Shown: positions 8,643-16,300 of the stretch, piece after piece | How the letters are laid out: each line of letters opens with the position of its first letter | How positions within the stretch are numbered: position 1 is the stretch's first letter | DNA from: Clostridia bacterium | GTDB lineage: Bacteria; Bacillota; Clostridia; Christensenellales; Aristaeellaceae | DNA length: 57,198 bases | Direction: 5' to 3' | Assembly: GCA_017526525.1 (NCBI GenBank) | Contig: JAFXRG010000032.1 | Location: 1 to 57,198, forward strand | Position numbers and translations under genes: made by a program | The notes under the pieces: generated by a model | The model's database searches: none | What the model saw: the letters and a program-made list of their open reading frames with translations, nothing else | Told to the model about the DNA's origin: nothing

Positions 8643-8664
8643 GAAAATCCCCTCAGTCTTACTG

Positions 8665-8694
8665 AAAAACAGCTGCCATGCGGCAGCTGTTTTC
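8665..8694 (-). terminator. Terminator after azlD
   Basis: AAAACAGCTGCC and GGCAGCTGTTTT form a 12-bp stem with a 4-base loop directly after the azlD stop. Reading leftward the second arm ends in a run of five T. It separates the azl/metal transporter operon from the parA promoter. Confidence 0.88.
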
Positions 8695-8695
8695 T

Positions 8696-9001
8696 TCAGA
8701 TCAATCCGGCCAGGTACTCCACCACGCAGGCAATGATGGCCACGGGGAAGAGTCCGGCGCCGAGCCACGCGGCCGCGGCCCCTGCCGCCAGTGCCGCGGC
8801 CCCTGCCAGGGGATGGCGGGCCGCGTCAATCATGGCCGGAAAGGTCATGACGGCCAGTGTCACATACGGCACATAGTAAAGGAAGGACCGGATAAAACGG
8901 TTCCGGATCTGTTTCCGGATCAGCGTCAGCGGCAGGGCCCGCACCGCCAGGCTGACAGCAGCCCCCACCAGGATTGCAATCCAGATTTCGTTCTGTGTCA
9001 T
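8696..9001 (-). CDS. azlD: AzlD-type branched-chain amino acid exporter subunit
   Basis: Small partner subunit of the AzlCD exporter, which expels branched-chain amino acids and some analogues. 101 residues, normal for the family, with about four membrane helices; the second half is Ala/Gly-rich, as is typical. The ATG at 9001 overlaps the azlC stop (ATGA), so the two are translationally coupled. A strong terminator follows immediately. The substrate is inferred from the family only. Confidence 0.9.
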   Translation of the reverse strand: MTQNEIWIAILVGAAVSLAVRALPLTLIRKQIRNRFIRSFLYYVPYVTLAVMTFPAMIDAARHPLAGAAALAAGAAAAWLGAGLFPVAIIACVVEYLAGLI

Positions 9002-9732
9002 GCCTGCTCCCCTCCTGTCTCTTCATCCTTTAGGGGAAACAGCAGGGCTGCCGCCGCTGCGATCACCACCGTCAGCACCACGGTCCGGGTGCCGGACGAA
9101 AGGGACGGCAGCAGCCGGTCCGCGCCGAAGCTGAGCAGGAAGGAAACCGTCACCACGCCGGCCACCACCCGGTTTTTGCGGGCCGGCGGAATAATAATCG
9201 CCAGGAACATGCCGTAGATGGCGACGCTCAGGGCAATGACCACCTCTGCCGGCAGCACGTTTCCCGCCAGGATGCCGCAAAGGGTTCCCCCCGCCCACAT
9301 CAGGTCCGCCAGGATAAACGCGGTCCACAGGTAGGTGCAGGAAACATACCCCGGCCGGGCCACTGCCAGGCCGAAAATCTCATCCGTAATACAGAAACCG
9401 GTCACCAGGCGTTTGCCGGCCCCGGCATCCGGGGAAACCCGCTGGCTCAGCGCCGCGCTCATCAGCAGGTACCTCATATTGGTCACGAAGATCACCGCGG
9501 CAATCTCCCACACCGCCGCCCGGGCGCCAATCAGCGCATACAGCGCGTATTCCCCCGCCGACGCGTGGTTCAGGATGCTGGCAACCCATCCCTGCAGCGG
9601 GCTCACCCCCGCGCCGCGGGCCGTGATTCCCAGGGAAAAAGCCACCGCAAAATATCCCAGGCCGATGGGCAGTCCGTCCCGGAGCCCGTTCCGGATCATC
9701 AGGCGCTTGGATTCCCGGTTCCGATTGTTCAT
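8998..9732 (-). CDS. azlC: AzlC-type branched-chain amino acid exporter subunit
   Basis: Large subunit of the AzlCD exporter, 244 residues from the ATG at 9732. It has several membrane helices and the AzlC features GLPIGLGYFAVAFSLG near the N terminus and NMRYLLMSAALS in the middle. The frame is open upstream, but the ATG at 9732 overlaps the stop of the metal-permease gene (ATGA), which fixes the start. Pairing with AzlD is certain from the second ATGA overlap at 8998-9001. The operon link to a metal ABC transporter is unusual and has no obvious reason. Confidence 0.93.
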   Translation of the reverse strand: MNNRNRESKRLMIRNGLRDGLPIGLGYFAVAFSLGITARGAGVSPLQGWVASILNHASAGEYALYALIGARAAVWEIAAVIFVTNMRYLLMSAALSQRVSPDAGAGKRLVTGFCITDEIFGLAVARPGYVSCTYLWTAFILADLMWAGGTLCGILAGNVLPAEVVIALSVAIYGMFLAIIIPPARKNRVVAGVVTVSFLLSFGADRLLPSLSSGTRTVVLTVVIAAAAALLFPLKDEETGGEQA

Positions 9733-10568
9733 TTCCGAATACTCCGAATCAAAAGACTTGCCGCGTAGCACACCGCGGAGAAAAGCACAATGGTCGCGCC
9801 CGCGCTGGTATCCAGGTAATAGGACAGGATCAGTCCGGACACTCCGCTGACCATCGCGATTCCGACAGACCAGGCCGCGTGCTGCCTGGAATTCCGGGCC
9901 AGGTTCCGGCCCGCCGCCGCCGGCAGGATCAGCAGCGCGTTGATCAGCATGACCCCGACCCAGCGAATGCTCAGCATCACTGCCAGCGCCACCAGCACCA
10001 CGAACCCGCACTCAATCAGCCGGGTGGGAATCCCCCTGGACCGGGCCAGCATGGAGTCCACGCTGGTCAGCAGCAGCCGGTTGTACAGCAGTACCCACAC
10101 GGCCAGCGTCCCGGCCAGTGCCAGCAGCAGGTACAGCAGGTCCCCGGGCGTCACGGCCAGGATGTCGCCGATCAGCAGGGAGGAATATTTGGCAAACTGC
10201 CCGCCCCTGGCCAGGATCAGCAGTCCCGCCGCCACAGACGTGGAGGAAAAAACCGAAATAATGGTATCCGTGGAGGCGGAGCCGCTCTGTTTGATCAGGC
10301 AGATCATCACAGCCCACACCACGCCGAAAATCAGCATGGCCGCCAGATCGTTCCGAAGCCCCAGCACGATGCCCAGGCCGATTCCCGTCAGGGCGGAATG
10401 TCCCAGCGCGTCGGAGAAGAAGGCCATCTGGTGATTCACCGCCATCGTTCCCAGCAATCCCAGCATCGGCGTCAGCAGCAGCACCGCCAGCAGCGCGTTT
10501 TTCATAAAGTTGAACCGGAAAGCGTCCATGGGAAGAATGGCTTCCAGGATTCCGTAAATCCCTTCCAT
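9729..10568 (-). CDS. znuB: Metal ABC transporter permease (ZnuB/MntB family)
   Basis: Membrane subunit of a zinc/manganese-type ABC importer, 279 residues with eight or nine hydrophobic helices. Family stretches include FFSDALGHSALTGIG (about residues 50-64), typical of ZnuB, AdcB and MntB. The ATG at 10568 shares one base with the stop of the ATPase gene (TGATG). No solute-binding protein is encoded next to it, so the metal-binding lipoprotein must be elsewhere. Zinc is more likely than manganese because of the Cys/His-rich start of the partner ATPase, but this is weak evidence. Confidence 0.92.
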   Translation of the reverse strand: MEGIYGILEAILPMDAFRFNFMKNALLAVLLLTPMLGLLGTMAVNHQMAFFSDALGHSALTGIGLGIVLGLRNDLAAMLIFGVVWAVMICLIKQSGSASTDTIISVFSSTSVAAGLLILARGGQFAKYSSLLIGDILAVTPGDLLYLLLALAGTLAVWVLLYNRLLLTSVDSMLARSRGIPTRLIECGFVVLVALAVMLSIRWVGVMLINALLILPAAAGRNLARNSRQHAAWSVGIAMVSGVSGLILSYYLDTSAGATIVLFSAVCYAASLLIRSIRK

Positions 10569-11317
10569 CAGGCATTCCCCTCCTCTTCCTTCTCTCCCGT
10601 TCCGAAAACCGACTCGAACTCCGGAGAGGTAAAAACCTCTTCCGTCCGTCCCTGGACCAGCACGCTCTTTTCCAGCAGCACCACGTGGTCCGCGTATTCC
10701 CGCACGAACCGCAGGTCGTGGCTCACCAGGAGAATGGCCATATGCCGGGTTCTCCGCAGCTCCACCAGCGTATCCAGGAACATCTTCAGGCCGTTGCGGT
10801 CAATCCCGCTGACCGGTTCGTCCAGCAGCAGCAGGTCCGGGGCCGGCTGCAGCGCCTGGGCCAGCAGCACCCGTTGCAGCTCTCCCCCGCTGCAGCGTCC
10901 CAGCGGCCGGTCCGCCAGCTCCGCAGCATCCACATCCGCCAGCATTTTCCGGACCTGTTCCCGGGTCTTTTTGCTGACGCCTGTCCAGACCGGCCGCGCC
11001 GTCAGCGAGGCCGCCAGGTAGTCCAGCACCGTCAGCGGCATTTCCCGGTCAAACTGCAGCACCTGCGGCACATACCCGGTGCGTAGATGCGGAATGTCCA
11101 GTCCCCGGCTGTCCACGTGCCGGATGCTTCCCGTGTGGGAAAGCTGGCCCAGCAGGGTCCGGATCAGGGTGGTCTTGCCCGCTCCGTTCTGGCCGATCAG
11201 CACCGTCAGCTGCCCGCAGTGAATATGCATGGAAACATCCTGCAGCAGCACCTGTCCGCCCCGTTTTACGGATATCCGGTCCAGATCGATATGGCACAGG
11301 TCGCAGTGGTGAAGCAT
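10568..11317 (-). CDS. znuC: Metal ABC transporter ATP-binding protein (ZnuC family)
   Basis: ATPase subunit of the metal importer, 249 residues. Walker A is GQNGAGKTT (42-50), the signature SGGELQR is near the middle and DLLLLDEP is the Walker B. The N terminus HHCDLCH (residues 3-9) is rich in metal-ligand residues and could sense or bind zinc; this is an observation, not a known function. ATG start with AAGGAGG upstream. It is first in the operon with the permease, azlC and azlD, and is read from the promoter at 11356-11384, which overlaps the rpiB promoter. Confidence 0.93.
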   Translation of the reverse strand: MLHHCDLCHIDLDRISVKRGGQVLLQDVSMHIHCGQLTVLIGQNGAGKTTLIRTLLGQLSHTGSIRHVDSRGLDIPHLRTGYVPQVLQFDREMPLTVLDYLAASLTARPVWTGVSKKTREQVRKMLADVDAAELADRPLGRCSGGELQRVLLAQALQPAPDLLLLDEPVSGIDRNGLKMFLDTLVELRRTRHMAILLVSHDLRFVREYADHVVLLEKSVLVQGRTEEVFTSPEFESVFGTGEKEEEGNA

Positions 11318-11331
11318 CGTAGCCGGCCTCC

Positions 11332-11360
11332 TTGAATTTCGCCGAATAATGGCGTATTAT
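11332..11360 (+). promoter_or_regulatory. Promoter of rpiB (overlaps opposing promoter)
   Basis: TTGAAT at 11332-11337 and TATTAT at 11355-11360 are 17 bases apart, giving a start near 11367 and a leader of about 47 nt. The -10 shares five bases with the -10 of the leftward promoter at 11356-11384, so the two cannot be occupied by RNA polymerase at once. Confidence 0.68.
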
Positions 11361-11384
11361 AGCATAGAATCCATGGACTGTCAT
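11356..11384 (-). promoter_or_regulatory. Promoter of znuC-znuB-azlC-azlD operon
   Basis: On the minus strand ATGACA (11384-11379) and a perfect TATAAT (11361-11356) are 17 bases apart. An ATAAT/ATTAT inverted repeat (11346-11360) covers the -10 and could be a metal-regulator operator, but it matches no consensus I know well. Confidence 0.75.
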
Positions 11385-11413
11385 CTTTCAGATCGGATAG
11401 GAGGAACATCATC

Positions 11414-11875
11414 ATGATTGCGCTGGCCTGTGACCATACCGGGGTTGCCATGAAAGCCGAAATTGCGAAAATGCTGGATGAAATGGGGCTTGCCTGGAAG
11501 GATTTCGGGAATTACGACGCCGCTAACCGGAACGACGATTATCCCGTTTACGGATACAAGGCGGCCCGGGCCGTCGCGGACGGCGAATGCGACCGCGGAA
11601 TCCTGATCTGCGGCACTGGCATCGGCATCGGCATTGCCGCCGGAAAAGTAAAGGGCATCCGGGTCTGCACCTGCAGTGATGTGTACAGCGCGGAGCTGAG
11701 CAAGCGCCATAACAACAGCAACATCCTCACCATGGGTGCCCGCGTGGTCGGAATCGAAGTGGCCAAAATGATCGCCCGCCACTGGCTCACCGCCGAGTTT
11801 GAGGGCGGCCGCCACCAGCGCCGGATCGATATGATTGCCGAAATTGAAAACGGAACCTTCACCCCGGAGGAATAA
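11414..11875 (+). CDS. rpiB: Ribose-5-phosphate isomerase B
   Basis: RpiB/LacAB-family sugar-phosphate isomerase of 153 residues, interconverting ribose 5-phosphate and ribulose 5-phosphate in the pentose phosphate pathway. The N-terminal ACDHTG, the catalytic-loop ICGTGIGIGIAA and the downstream NSNILTMGAR motif are all present. ATG start with AGGAGG nine bases upstream. It stands alone between the metal transporter operon and the convergent PRPP synthetase gene, and ends at a strong hairpin terminator. A LacB-like galactose-6-phosphate isomerase is possible but nothing around it supports lactose metabolism. Confidence 0.94.
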   Translation: MIALACDHTGVAMKAEIAKMLDEMGLAWKDFGNYDAANRNDDYPVYGYKAARAVADGECDRGILICGTGIGIGIAAGKVKGIRVCTCSDVYSAELSKRHNNSNILTMGARVVGIEVAKMIARHWLTAEFEGGRHQRRIDMIAEIENGTFTPEE

Positions 11876-11892
11876 TCCCCTGCAGGCAGGAT

Positions 11893-11920
11893 AAAAGGCG
11901 CGTCGCCGACGCGCCTTTTT
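11893..11920. terminator. Bidirectional terminator between rpiB and prs
   Basis: AAAAGGCGCGTC and GACGCGCCTTTT form a perfect 12-bp stem with a GCC loop. T runs lie on both sides, so it can serve rpiB on the plus strand and prs on the minus strand. Confidence 0.93.
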
Positions 11921-11936
11921 CGTTGCTCTTCCGTTG

Positions 11937-13154
11937 TTATACCAGCCTCATGCCGGCTTCCGTCTGCTCCTTGTTGTACCGTTTGATCAGCGAATGGATC
12001 CGGTCGTAGGGATTCAGCAGGGCGCTCAGGCTCCGATCATGGTTCAGCGTGGCAATGATGTAGGAAATATATTTGCTCATGTCCGCTTCCACGAACCACT
12101 CGGTTCCGGCCAGCGCCGGATTCCGGTAGGTCAGGTTGGTGGAAATCACCCGGTCGATCAGTCCTTCCCGGTAGGCTTTTTCGTAGCCTTCCAGGCCGTT
12201 GGTAAACAGGGCGAAGGTGCACCCCGCGAAAATACGGTTGGCTTTGCGCTTTTTCAGTTCCCTGGCCAGGTCGATAATGCTTTCGCCGCTGGAAATCATA
12301 TCGTCCGCCACGAAAACGTCCTTGCCTTCCACGCTGTCGCCCAGGTATTCATGGGCCACAATGGGGTTCCTGCCGTTCACCACGCGGGTGTAATCCCTCC
12401 GCTTGTAAAACAGGCCCATATCCAGTCCCAGTACGGAAGCGTAGAAAATATTGCGGTCGATCGCTCCCTCGTCCGGGGAAACAATCATCATGTGCTCCCG
12501 GTCAATCTTCAGCGTCTTGTTGTTCCGCAGCAGCGCCTTGAAAATCTGGTAGCTGGGCATCACGCTTTCAAACCCGGCGTTGGGAATCGCGTTCTGCACC
12601 CGCGGGTCGTGGGCGTCAAAGGTAATGATGTTGGTCACGCCCATATTGGTCAGTTCCTGCAGCGCCATGGCACAGTCCAGGCTTTCCCGGGATGCGCGGC
12701 GGTGCTGGCGGCCTTCATACAGCATGGGCATGATCACGGTAATCCGCTTGGCCTTGCCGCTCATGGCTGCAATGATCCGCTTCAGGTTTGCAAAATGCTC
12801 GTCCGGACTCATGGGAATCTTCTGGCCGAACATTTCGTAGGTCACGTTGTACGCCCCCGGATCCGTCAGGATATAGATATCATATCCGCGGATGCTTTCC
12901 TTGATCATGCCCTTGCCCTCCCCGTTGCCGAAGCGGGGGCAGGAAACATTGATCAGGAAATCCTGGCGTTCCATACCGGGAGTCGTCCGCATGTCTCCGG
13001 GTTCAGACTCCTCTGCATAGTCCCGCCATTTTTTCAGCCAGTTGTTGACCTTTTCGCCGATTTCCTCGGTTCCCGGCATGGCAATCAGTCCGAGAGGCCC
13101 GACCGGATAAGTCAGAAAAGAATCCGTGTTCCATCTGTTCACGAAATCAGTCAT
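11937..13154 (-). CDS. prs: Ribose-phosphate pyrophosphokinase, long form
   Basis: Makes PRPP from ribose 5-phosphate and ATP for nucleotide, histidine and tryptophan synthesis. The protein is 405 residues against about 315 for the usual bacterial enzyme; the extra length is mainly an N-terminal extension of about 90 residues. Family features include PMLYEGRQHRR (flexible loop region), TFDAHDPR with the metal-binding His, and the PRPP loop VADDMISSGES, where standard enzymes have DDMIDTGGT. ATG start with GGGAGGAG upstream. Single gene convergent with rpiB. Long forms of this type are known in Clostridia; the loop change leaves some doubt about substrate. Confidence 0.88.
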   Translation of the reverse strand: MTDFVNRWNTDSFLTYPVGPLGLIAMPGTEEIGEKVNNWLKKWRDYAEESEPGDMRTTPGMERQDFLINVSCPRFGNGEGKGMIKESIRGYDIYILTDPGAYNVTYEMFGQKIPMSPDEHFANLKRIIAAMSGKAKRITVIMPMLYEGRQHRRASRESLDCAMALQELTNMGVTNIITFDAHDPRVQNAIPNAGFESVMPSYQIFKALLRNNKTLKIDREHMMIVSPDEGAIDRNIFYASVLGLDMGLFYKRRDYTRVVNGRNPIVAHEYLGDSVEGKDVFVADDMISSGESIIDLARELKKRKANRIFAGCTFALFTNGLEGYEKAYREGLIDRVISTNLTYRNPALAGTEWFVEADMSKYISYIIATLNHDRSLSALLNPYDRIHSLIKRYNKEQTEAGMRLV

Positions 13155-13201
13155 GGTGCTCCTCCCTCAGCGGTCACAAGGATCAATACACACACACAAT
13201 G

Positions 13202-13230
13202 AATATAGCACAATTCCTTTTTTATGAAAA
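13202..13230 (-). promoter_or_regulatory. Possible promoter of prs
   Basis: On the minus strand TTTTCA (13230-13225) and TATATT (13207-13202) are 17 bases apart, about 50 bases before the prs ATG. The -35 is a weak match. Confidence 0.42.
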
Positions 13231-13297
13231 GTGATGATTTGGTCGATTCCGGTTCATTTTCGTCCATGCGGGATTTTTTTCTTCCGGATTCCCGCAG

Positions 13298-13331
13298 AAA
13301 AAGCGCCGGGCGGAATGCTTTCCGCCCGGCG
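13298..13331 (-). terminator. Terminator after htrA operon
   Basis: CGCCGGGCGGAA and TTCCGCCCGGCG form a perfect 12-bp stem with a 4-base loop; reading leftward it ends in CTTTTT. It closes the regulator-kinase-GerMN-HtrA operon 32 bases after the htrA stop. Confidence 0.93.
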
Positions 13332-13362
13332 TCCCTGTTTGTTTCAGGTTCCGTCCTGAAGC

Positions 13363-14700
13363 TTACTGGGCAACCTCGTCCAGCATAGCCAGTCCGGCTT
13401 CAATATTTTCAATATACTTGCCTTCAACGCTGATTTCGCCCATGGAAGTGTCGCCCACCTCGTCCGGCCGCCACACGGTCAGCTTGATGGTGTCCCCGGC
13501 ATTTTTGCCTTCCATGCTGTTTATCAGGCCTTCATTGTTGGAAATGACGTTTCCGTCCACTTCCACAATGATGTCCCCGGCCTGAATCCCGGCCTTCTCC
13601 GCGGGGCTTCCGGCGTCAACGCTGACCACGTAGGCACCGTTGGGCCATATGCCGTTGCGGCTGTTCAGGGTCACAACCGTGACGCCCAGGCGAGGTTTCC
13701 CGACCCGGCCGGAGTTCTGCGCGGCTTCCGTTTCCTGGGGTTCTTCCTTCTGTTCAGCCTGTTGCACGGCCGCAGTGTTGCCCAGCGCTTCCTCAATCAC
13801 CGGCTTGGCGTCGTTGATCGGAATGCACATGCCGATGGATTCAACATAGGACGCGTTGTAACGGCTGCCGGTGTACTTCAGGGTAGGAATGCCCACCAGC
13901 TGTCCGTCCAGGTTGAACATGCCGCCGCCGCTGTTGCCGCTGTTGATGGCCGCGTCCGTCTGGATCATGGTGTTCACAACGGTGTCCTTCCGGCCGAAGC
14001 GGTCGACGGTGGTGGAGTCGGATTCAATCTGCCGGTCCACACCGGAAACGATGCCCGCGGTCACCGTCTTGGTGAATCCGATGGGATTGCCGACCAGGAA
14101 GCACCATTCGCCCACTTCCAGCGCGTCGCTGTCACCCAGTTCCACAGGCTTCAGGTTCAGTTCCGGCGCGTAAAGCACCGCCACATCCGTGGCTTCATCG
14201 GAAGCTACCACCGTGGCATCGTACAGGTTTTCCTCATCGTTGTCCACGGAGATCTTCAGGCTGTTGGCGCCTTCCACCACATGGTAGTTGGTCAGCACAT
14301 AGCCTTTGGCGATCACAACGCCGCTGCCGCTGCCGTACTTGACTTCCCGGGAGGAGTCGCTGCCCCGGCCGTTGTTTCCTCCGTTGCCGTTGCCGTAGCC
14401 GTTTCCGTAACCGTTGCCGTAGCCGTTGCCATAGCCTCCGCCGATGAAGAAATCGAAGAAGTCATAGCCGTTGCCGTAGCCGTTGCTGTAGTTGCTCACC
14501 AGCTGGTAGTTGTTGACGCCCACCACGCTGTCCCGGACCTTTGCCACCGGAACGGTGAAGTCCACGGCGGCCGTCGTCGTGGGATCCGCTTTCGCGGCGG
14601 AGGAAGTCTGCGCTGCGGTCAGCGCGCTTCCCGCCAGCACGCACACAAGTGCCAGCGCAATATATCCAAGAGTCTTTCTGTTGAAAATCTTTCTGATCAT
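13363..14700 (-). CDS. htrA: HtrA/DegP-like membrane-anchored serine protease
   Basis: Envelope quality-control protease of 445 residues. It has one N-terminal membrane anchor (about 10-30), a glycine/asparagine/tyrosine repeat linker (about 72-112), a trypsin-like domain with His140 (NYHVVEG), Asp172 (ATDVAVL) and Ser257 (GNSGGG), and one PDZ domain (about 335-425). All three catalytic residues are present. The ATG at 14700 has AAAGGAGG eight bases upstream; an upstream in-frame extension lacks a site and overlaps the GerMN gene. It is the last gene of the two-component operon and is followed by a strong terminator, as in Wal/Yyc-type operons where HtrA ends the cluster. Confidence 0.95.
   Translation of the reverse strand: MIRKIFNRKTLGYIALALVCVLAGSALTAAQTSSAAKADPTTTAAVDFTVPVAKVRDSVVGVNNYQLVSNYSNGYGNGYDFFDFFIGGGYGNGYGNGYGNGYGNGNGGNNGRGSDSSREVKYGSGSGVVIAKGYVLTNYHVVEGANSLKISVDNDEENLYDATVVASDEATDVAVLYAPELNLKPVELGDSDALEVGEWCFLVGNPIGFTKTVTAGIVSGVDRQIESDSTTVDRFGRKDTVVNTMIQTDAAINSGNSGGGMFNLDGQLVGIPTLKYTGSRYNASYVESIGMCIPINDAKPVIEEALGNTAAVQQAEQKEEPQETEAAQNSGRVGKPRLGVTVVTLNSRNGIWPNGAYVVSVDAGSPAEKAGIQAGDIIVEVDGNVISNNEGLINSMEGKNAGDTIKLTVWRPDEVGDTSMGEISVEGKYIENIEAGLAMLDEVAQ
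14381..14490 (-). repeat. Short tandem repeats encoding the HtrA Gly-Asn-Tyr linker
   Basis: Near-identical 12-base units read on the plus strand as GCCGTTGCCGTA and close variants (14381-14435), with a second short block at 14466-14490. They encode repeated YGNG units in the linker between membrane anchor and protease. Such tracts can gain or lose units by replication slippage without breaking the frame. Confidence 0.85.
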
Positions 14701-14782
14701 TTTGCAAACCTCCTTTCGGTTTCGACTGTATTGTATCCGCCCTTTTTGTCCGGAATATGAACGGAAAATGAACAATTCAGTT

Positions 14783-16300
14783 TTAAACCTCAGGATTGAA
14801 GAGGAAGGTGCCCGCCCAGTAAATCTCGCCGGCGATCCATTCCTCCTGCACGCCTTCAAAGAAGAAGCACACCCGTTTCATCCCGGTGTTTTCGCAGAGG
14901 GTATTGATCACCGCGTAGCACAGCAGCCGTTCGTTCTCCGCGCCCCCCGCGGCAATCGCCTCCCGGCATTTGCCGGAAAGGTTCACCAGCAGCGTATCCC
15001 CGTGGGAGGCAACGCCCAGCAGGTCATCCTCCTGCAGGTTTTCCGGCATGGGAGAATTCATGCCTCCCTCCGCGTCCCGGCGGTCCGGTCCCTGCAGCAG
15101 CGCCCCGAACTGGACCCGGGGACTGTCGGCAGTTTCCCGGTCCACGGCCTTTTCCGTCCGGATCAGCCGGCCGGCCTTTTCAAAATACACCTGGGCGCTT
15201 CCCGTCAGGAAAACGCCGAAAACACTCCTGCGCATGAGGCCGCCCAGGACCGTTCCCACCCGGTACCGCTCGCTGTTCACTTCCGTCACCGGCGTGTCGC
15301 CGATCCGGAAGCAGACCGCCGCCGTTCCGGGCACGAAGGTGGTCAGGGTCATTGTCACCGCCGCCATCAGGCAGGGAATATCCGTCTCCCATCCGTCCAC
15401 CAGCTCCTGCAGGTCGTCCCGGAAGCTGAGGGTAATCAGCTTTCCGCCCTCCTCCATTTCGCTGACCACCGGTTCATGCACCATGTATTCCCAGAGATCC
15501 GGCACGCCGGCGGAAGACAGGCGGCTTTTCACGCTTTCGCTCAGGGCATCCAGCAGCGCGGAAGACAGCTGGCTGGTGGTCTGCCCGCTGAACGAAATCC
15601 GCCGGCTTTCGCAGGCAATTCCCCGGCCGTCCTCCAACGGGCGGTAAATGGTGGCCTCCGCGTTCAGGGCGGTCCGGGAGGCATCTCCTCCCTGGGGGGT
15701 TCGCCGGGCTTCCATCTGTTCCCACAGCACCGAAAGGTTCTCGTCCGCGTGCCCGGCCAGGGAGCCCATCGGCAGCCGGCCGGCGCTGTCCATGGCCACG
15801 CTCTGCCCCGCCGTCAGGACGTTCACCGTCCGGATTTCCTCCAGGTTGCACAGGGTGGTGGAAATGGCCAGGGAAAGCCGGTAATAATCGCTGTAGGACA
15901 GCTGCAGCGCTGAAGAGGAAAGATTCACCGTGCAGATTCCGCGGCTGATTTCCACCGGGATTTCCCGGAAAATCTCCAGGTCCCGCTGCAGCCCCAGGGA
16001 CCGGTTTCCGTTGATTTCCTCCAGCAGCTTCCGGATCAGCGCCTCTGCGGTATCCAGCAGGTCCGCTTCCTCCAGGTGCACGTTGTGCACCACCAGTTTC
16101 TGCTCCTTCTGCTCCGGAACATACAGCAGGTAATCCCCGGGCTGGCGGACCACCCGGTCCCCGTCCGGCGCTTCCCAGCTGACGATCGCCGGCGACAGCG
16201 TGGCAACGGGAGCGGTTTCCTCCCGGCCCGTGCGACTGCATCCGGTCAGCACTGCCGCCAGGCAGAGCGCCGTCAGCAGGCATACCGTTTTTCTCCTCAT
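14783..16300 (-). CDS. GerMN-domain lipoprotein
   Basis: Predicted secreted lipoprotein of 505 residues with a lipobox LTGC (Cys21 as the lipidated residue). It appears to hold two GerMN-type modules, with characteristic stretches such as LEEIRTVNVLTAGQ in the first and ENTGMKRVCFFFEG near the C terminus. GerMN proteins (SpoIIQ/GerM relatives) are extracytoplasmic and often act with envelope or sporulation machinery. The ATG at 16300 overlaps the kinase stop (ATGA), so it is made together with the sensor kinase. This position is the one taken by the YycH/YycI regulators in Bacillus, suggesting, by inference only, that it modulates the kinase. The htrA gene starts 83 bases after its stop. Confidence 0.85.
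   Translation of the reverse strand: MRRKTVCLLTALCLAAVLTGCSRTGREETAPVATLSPAIVSWEAPDGDRVVRQPGDYLLYVPEQKEQKLVVHNVHLEEADLLDTAEALIRKLLEEINGNRSLGLQRDLEIFREIPVEISRGICTVNLSSSALQLSYSDYYRLSLAISTTLCNLEEIRTVNVLTAGQSVAMDSAGRLPMGSLAGHADENLSVLWEQMEARRTPQGGDASRTALNAEATIYRPLEDGRGIACESRRISFSGQTTSQLSSALLDALSESVKSRLSSAGVPDLWEYMVHEPVVSEMEEGGKLITLSFRDDLQELVDGWETDIPCLMAAVTMTLTTFVPGTAAVCFRIGDTPVTEVNSERYRVGTVLGGLMRRSVFGVFLTGSAQVYFEKAGRLIRTEKAVDRETADSPRVQFGALLQGPDRRDAEGGMNSPMPENLQEDDLLGVASHGDTLLVNLSGKCREAIAAGGAENERLLCYAVINTLCENTGMKRVCFFFEGVQEEWIAGEIYWAGTFLFNPEV

Noticed and set aside
10690-10700. CCACGTGG palindrome as a parS site
   Set aside because: Only the short core is present inside the znuC coding sequence; the full parS sequence is absent.
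14381-14490. CRISPR-like short repeats
   Set aside because: The repeats are in frame inside htrA, have no spacers and encode a Gly-Asn-Tyr linker.
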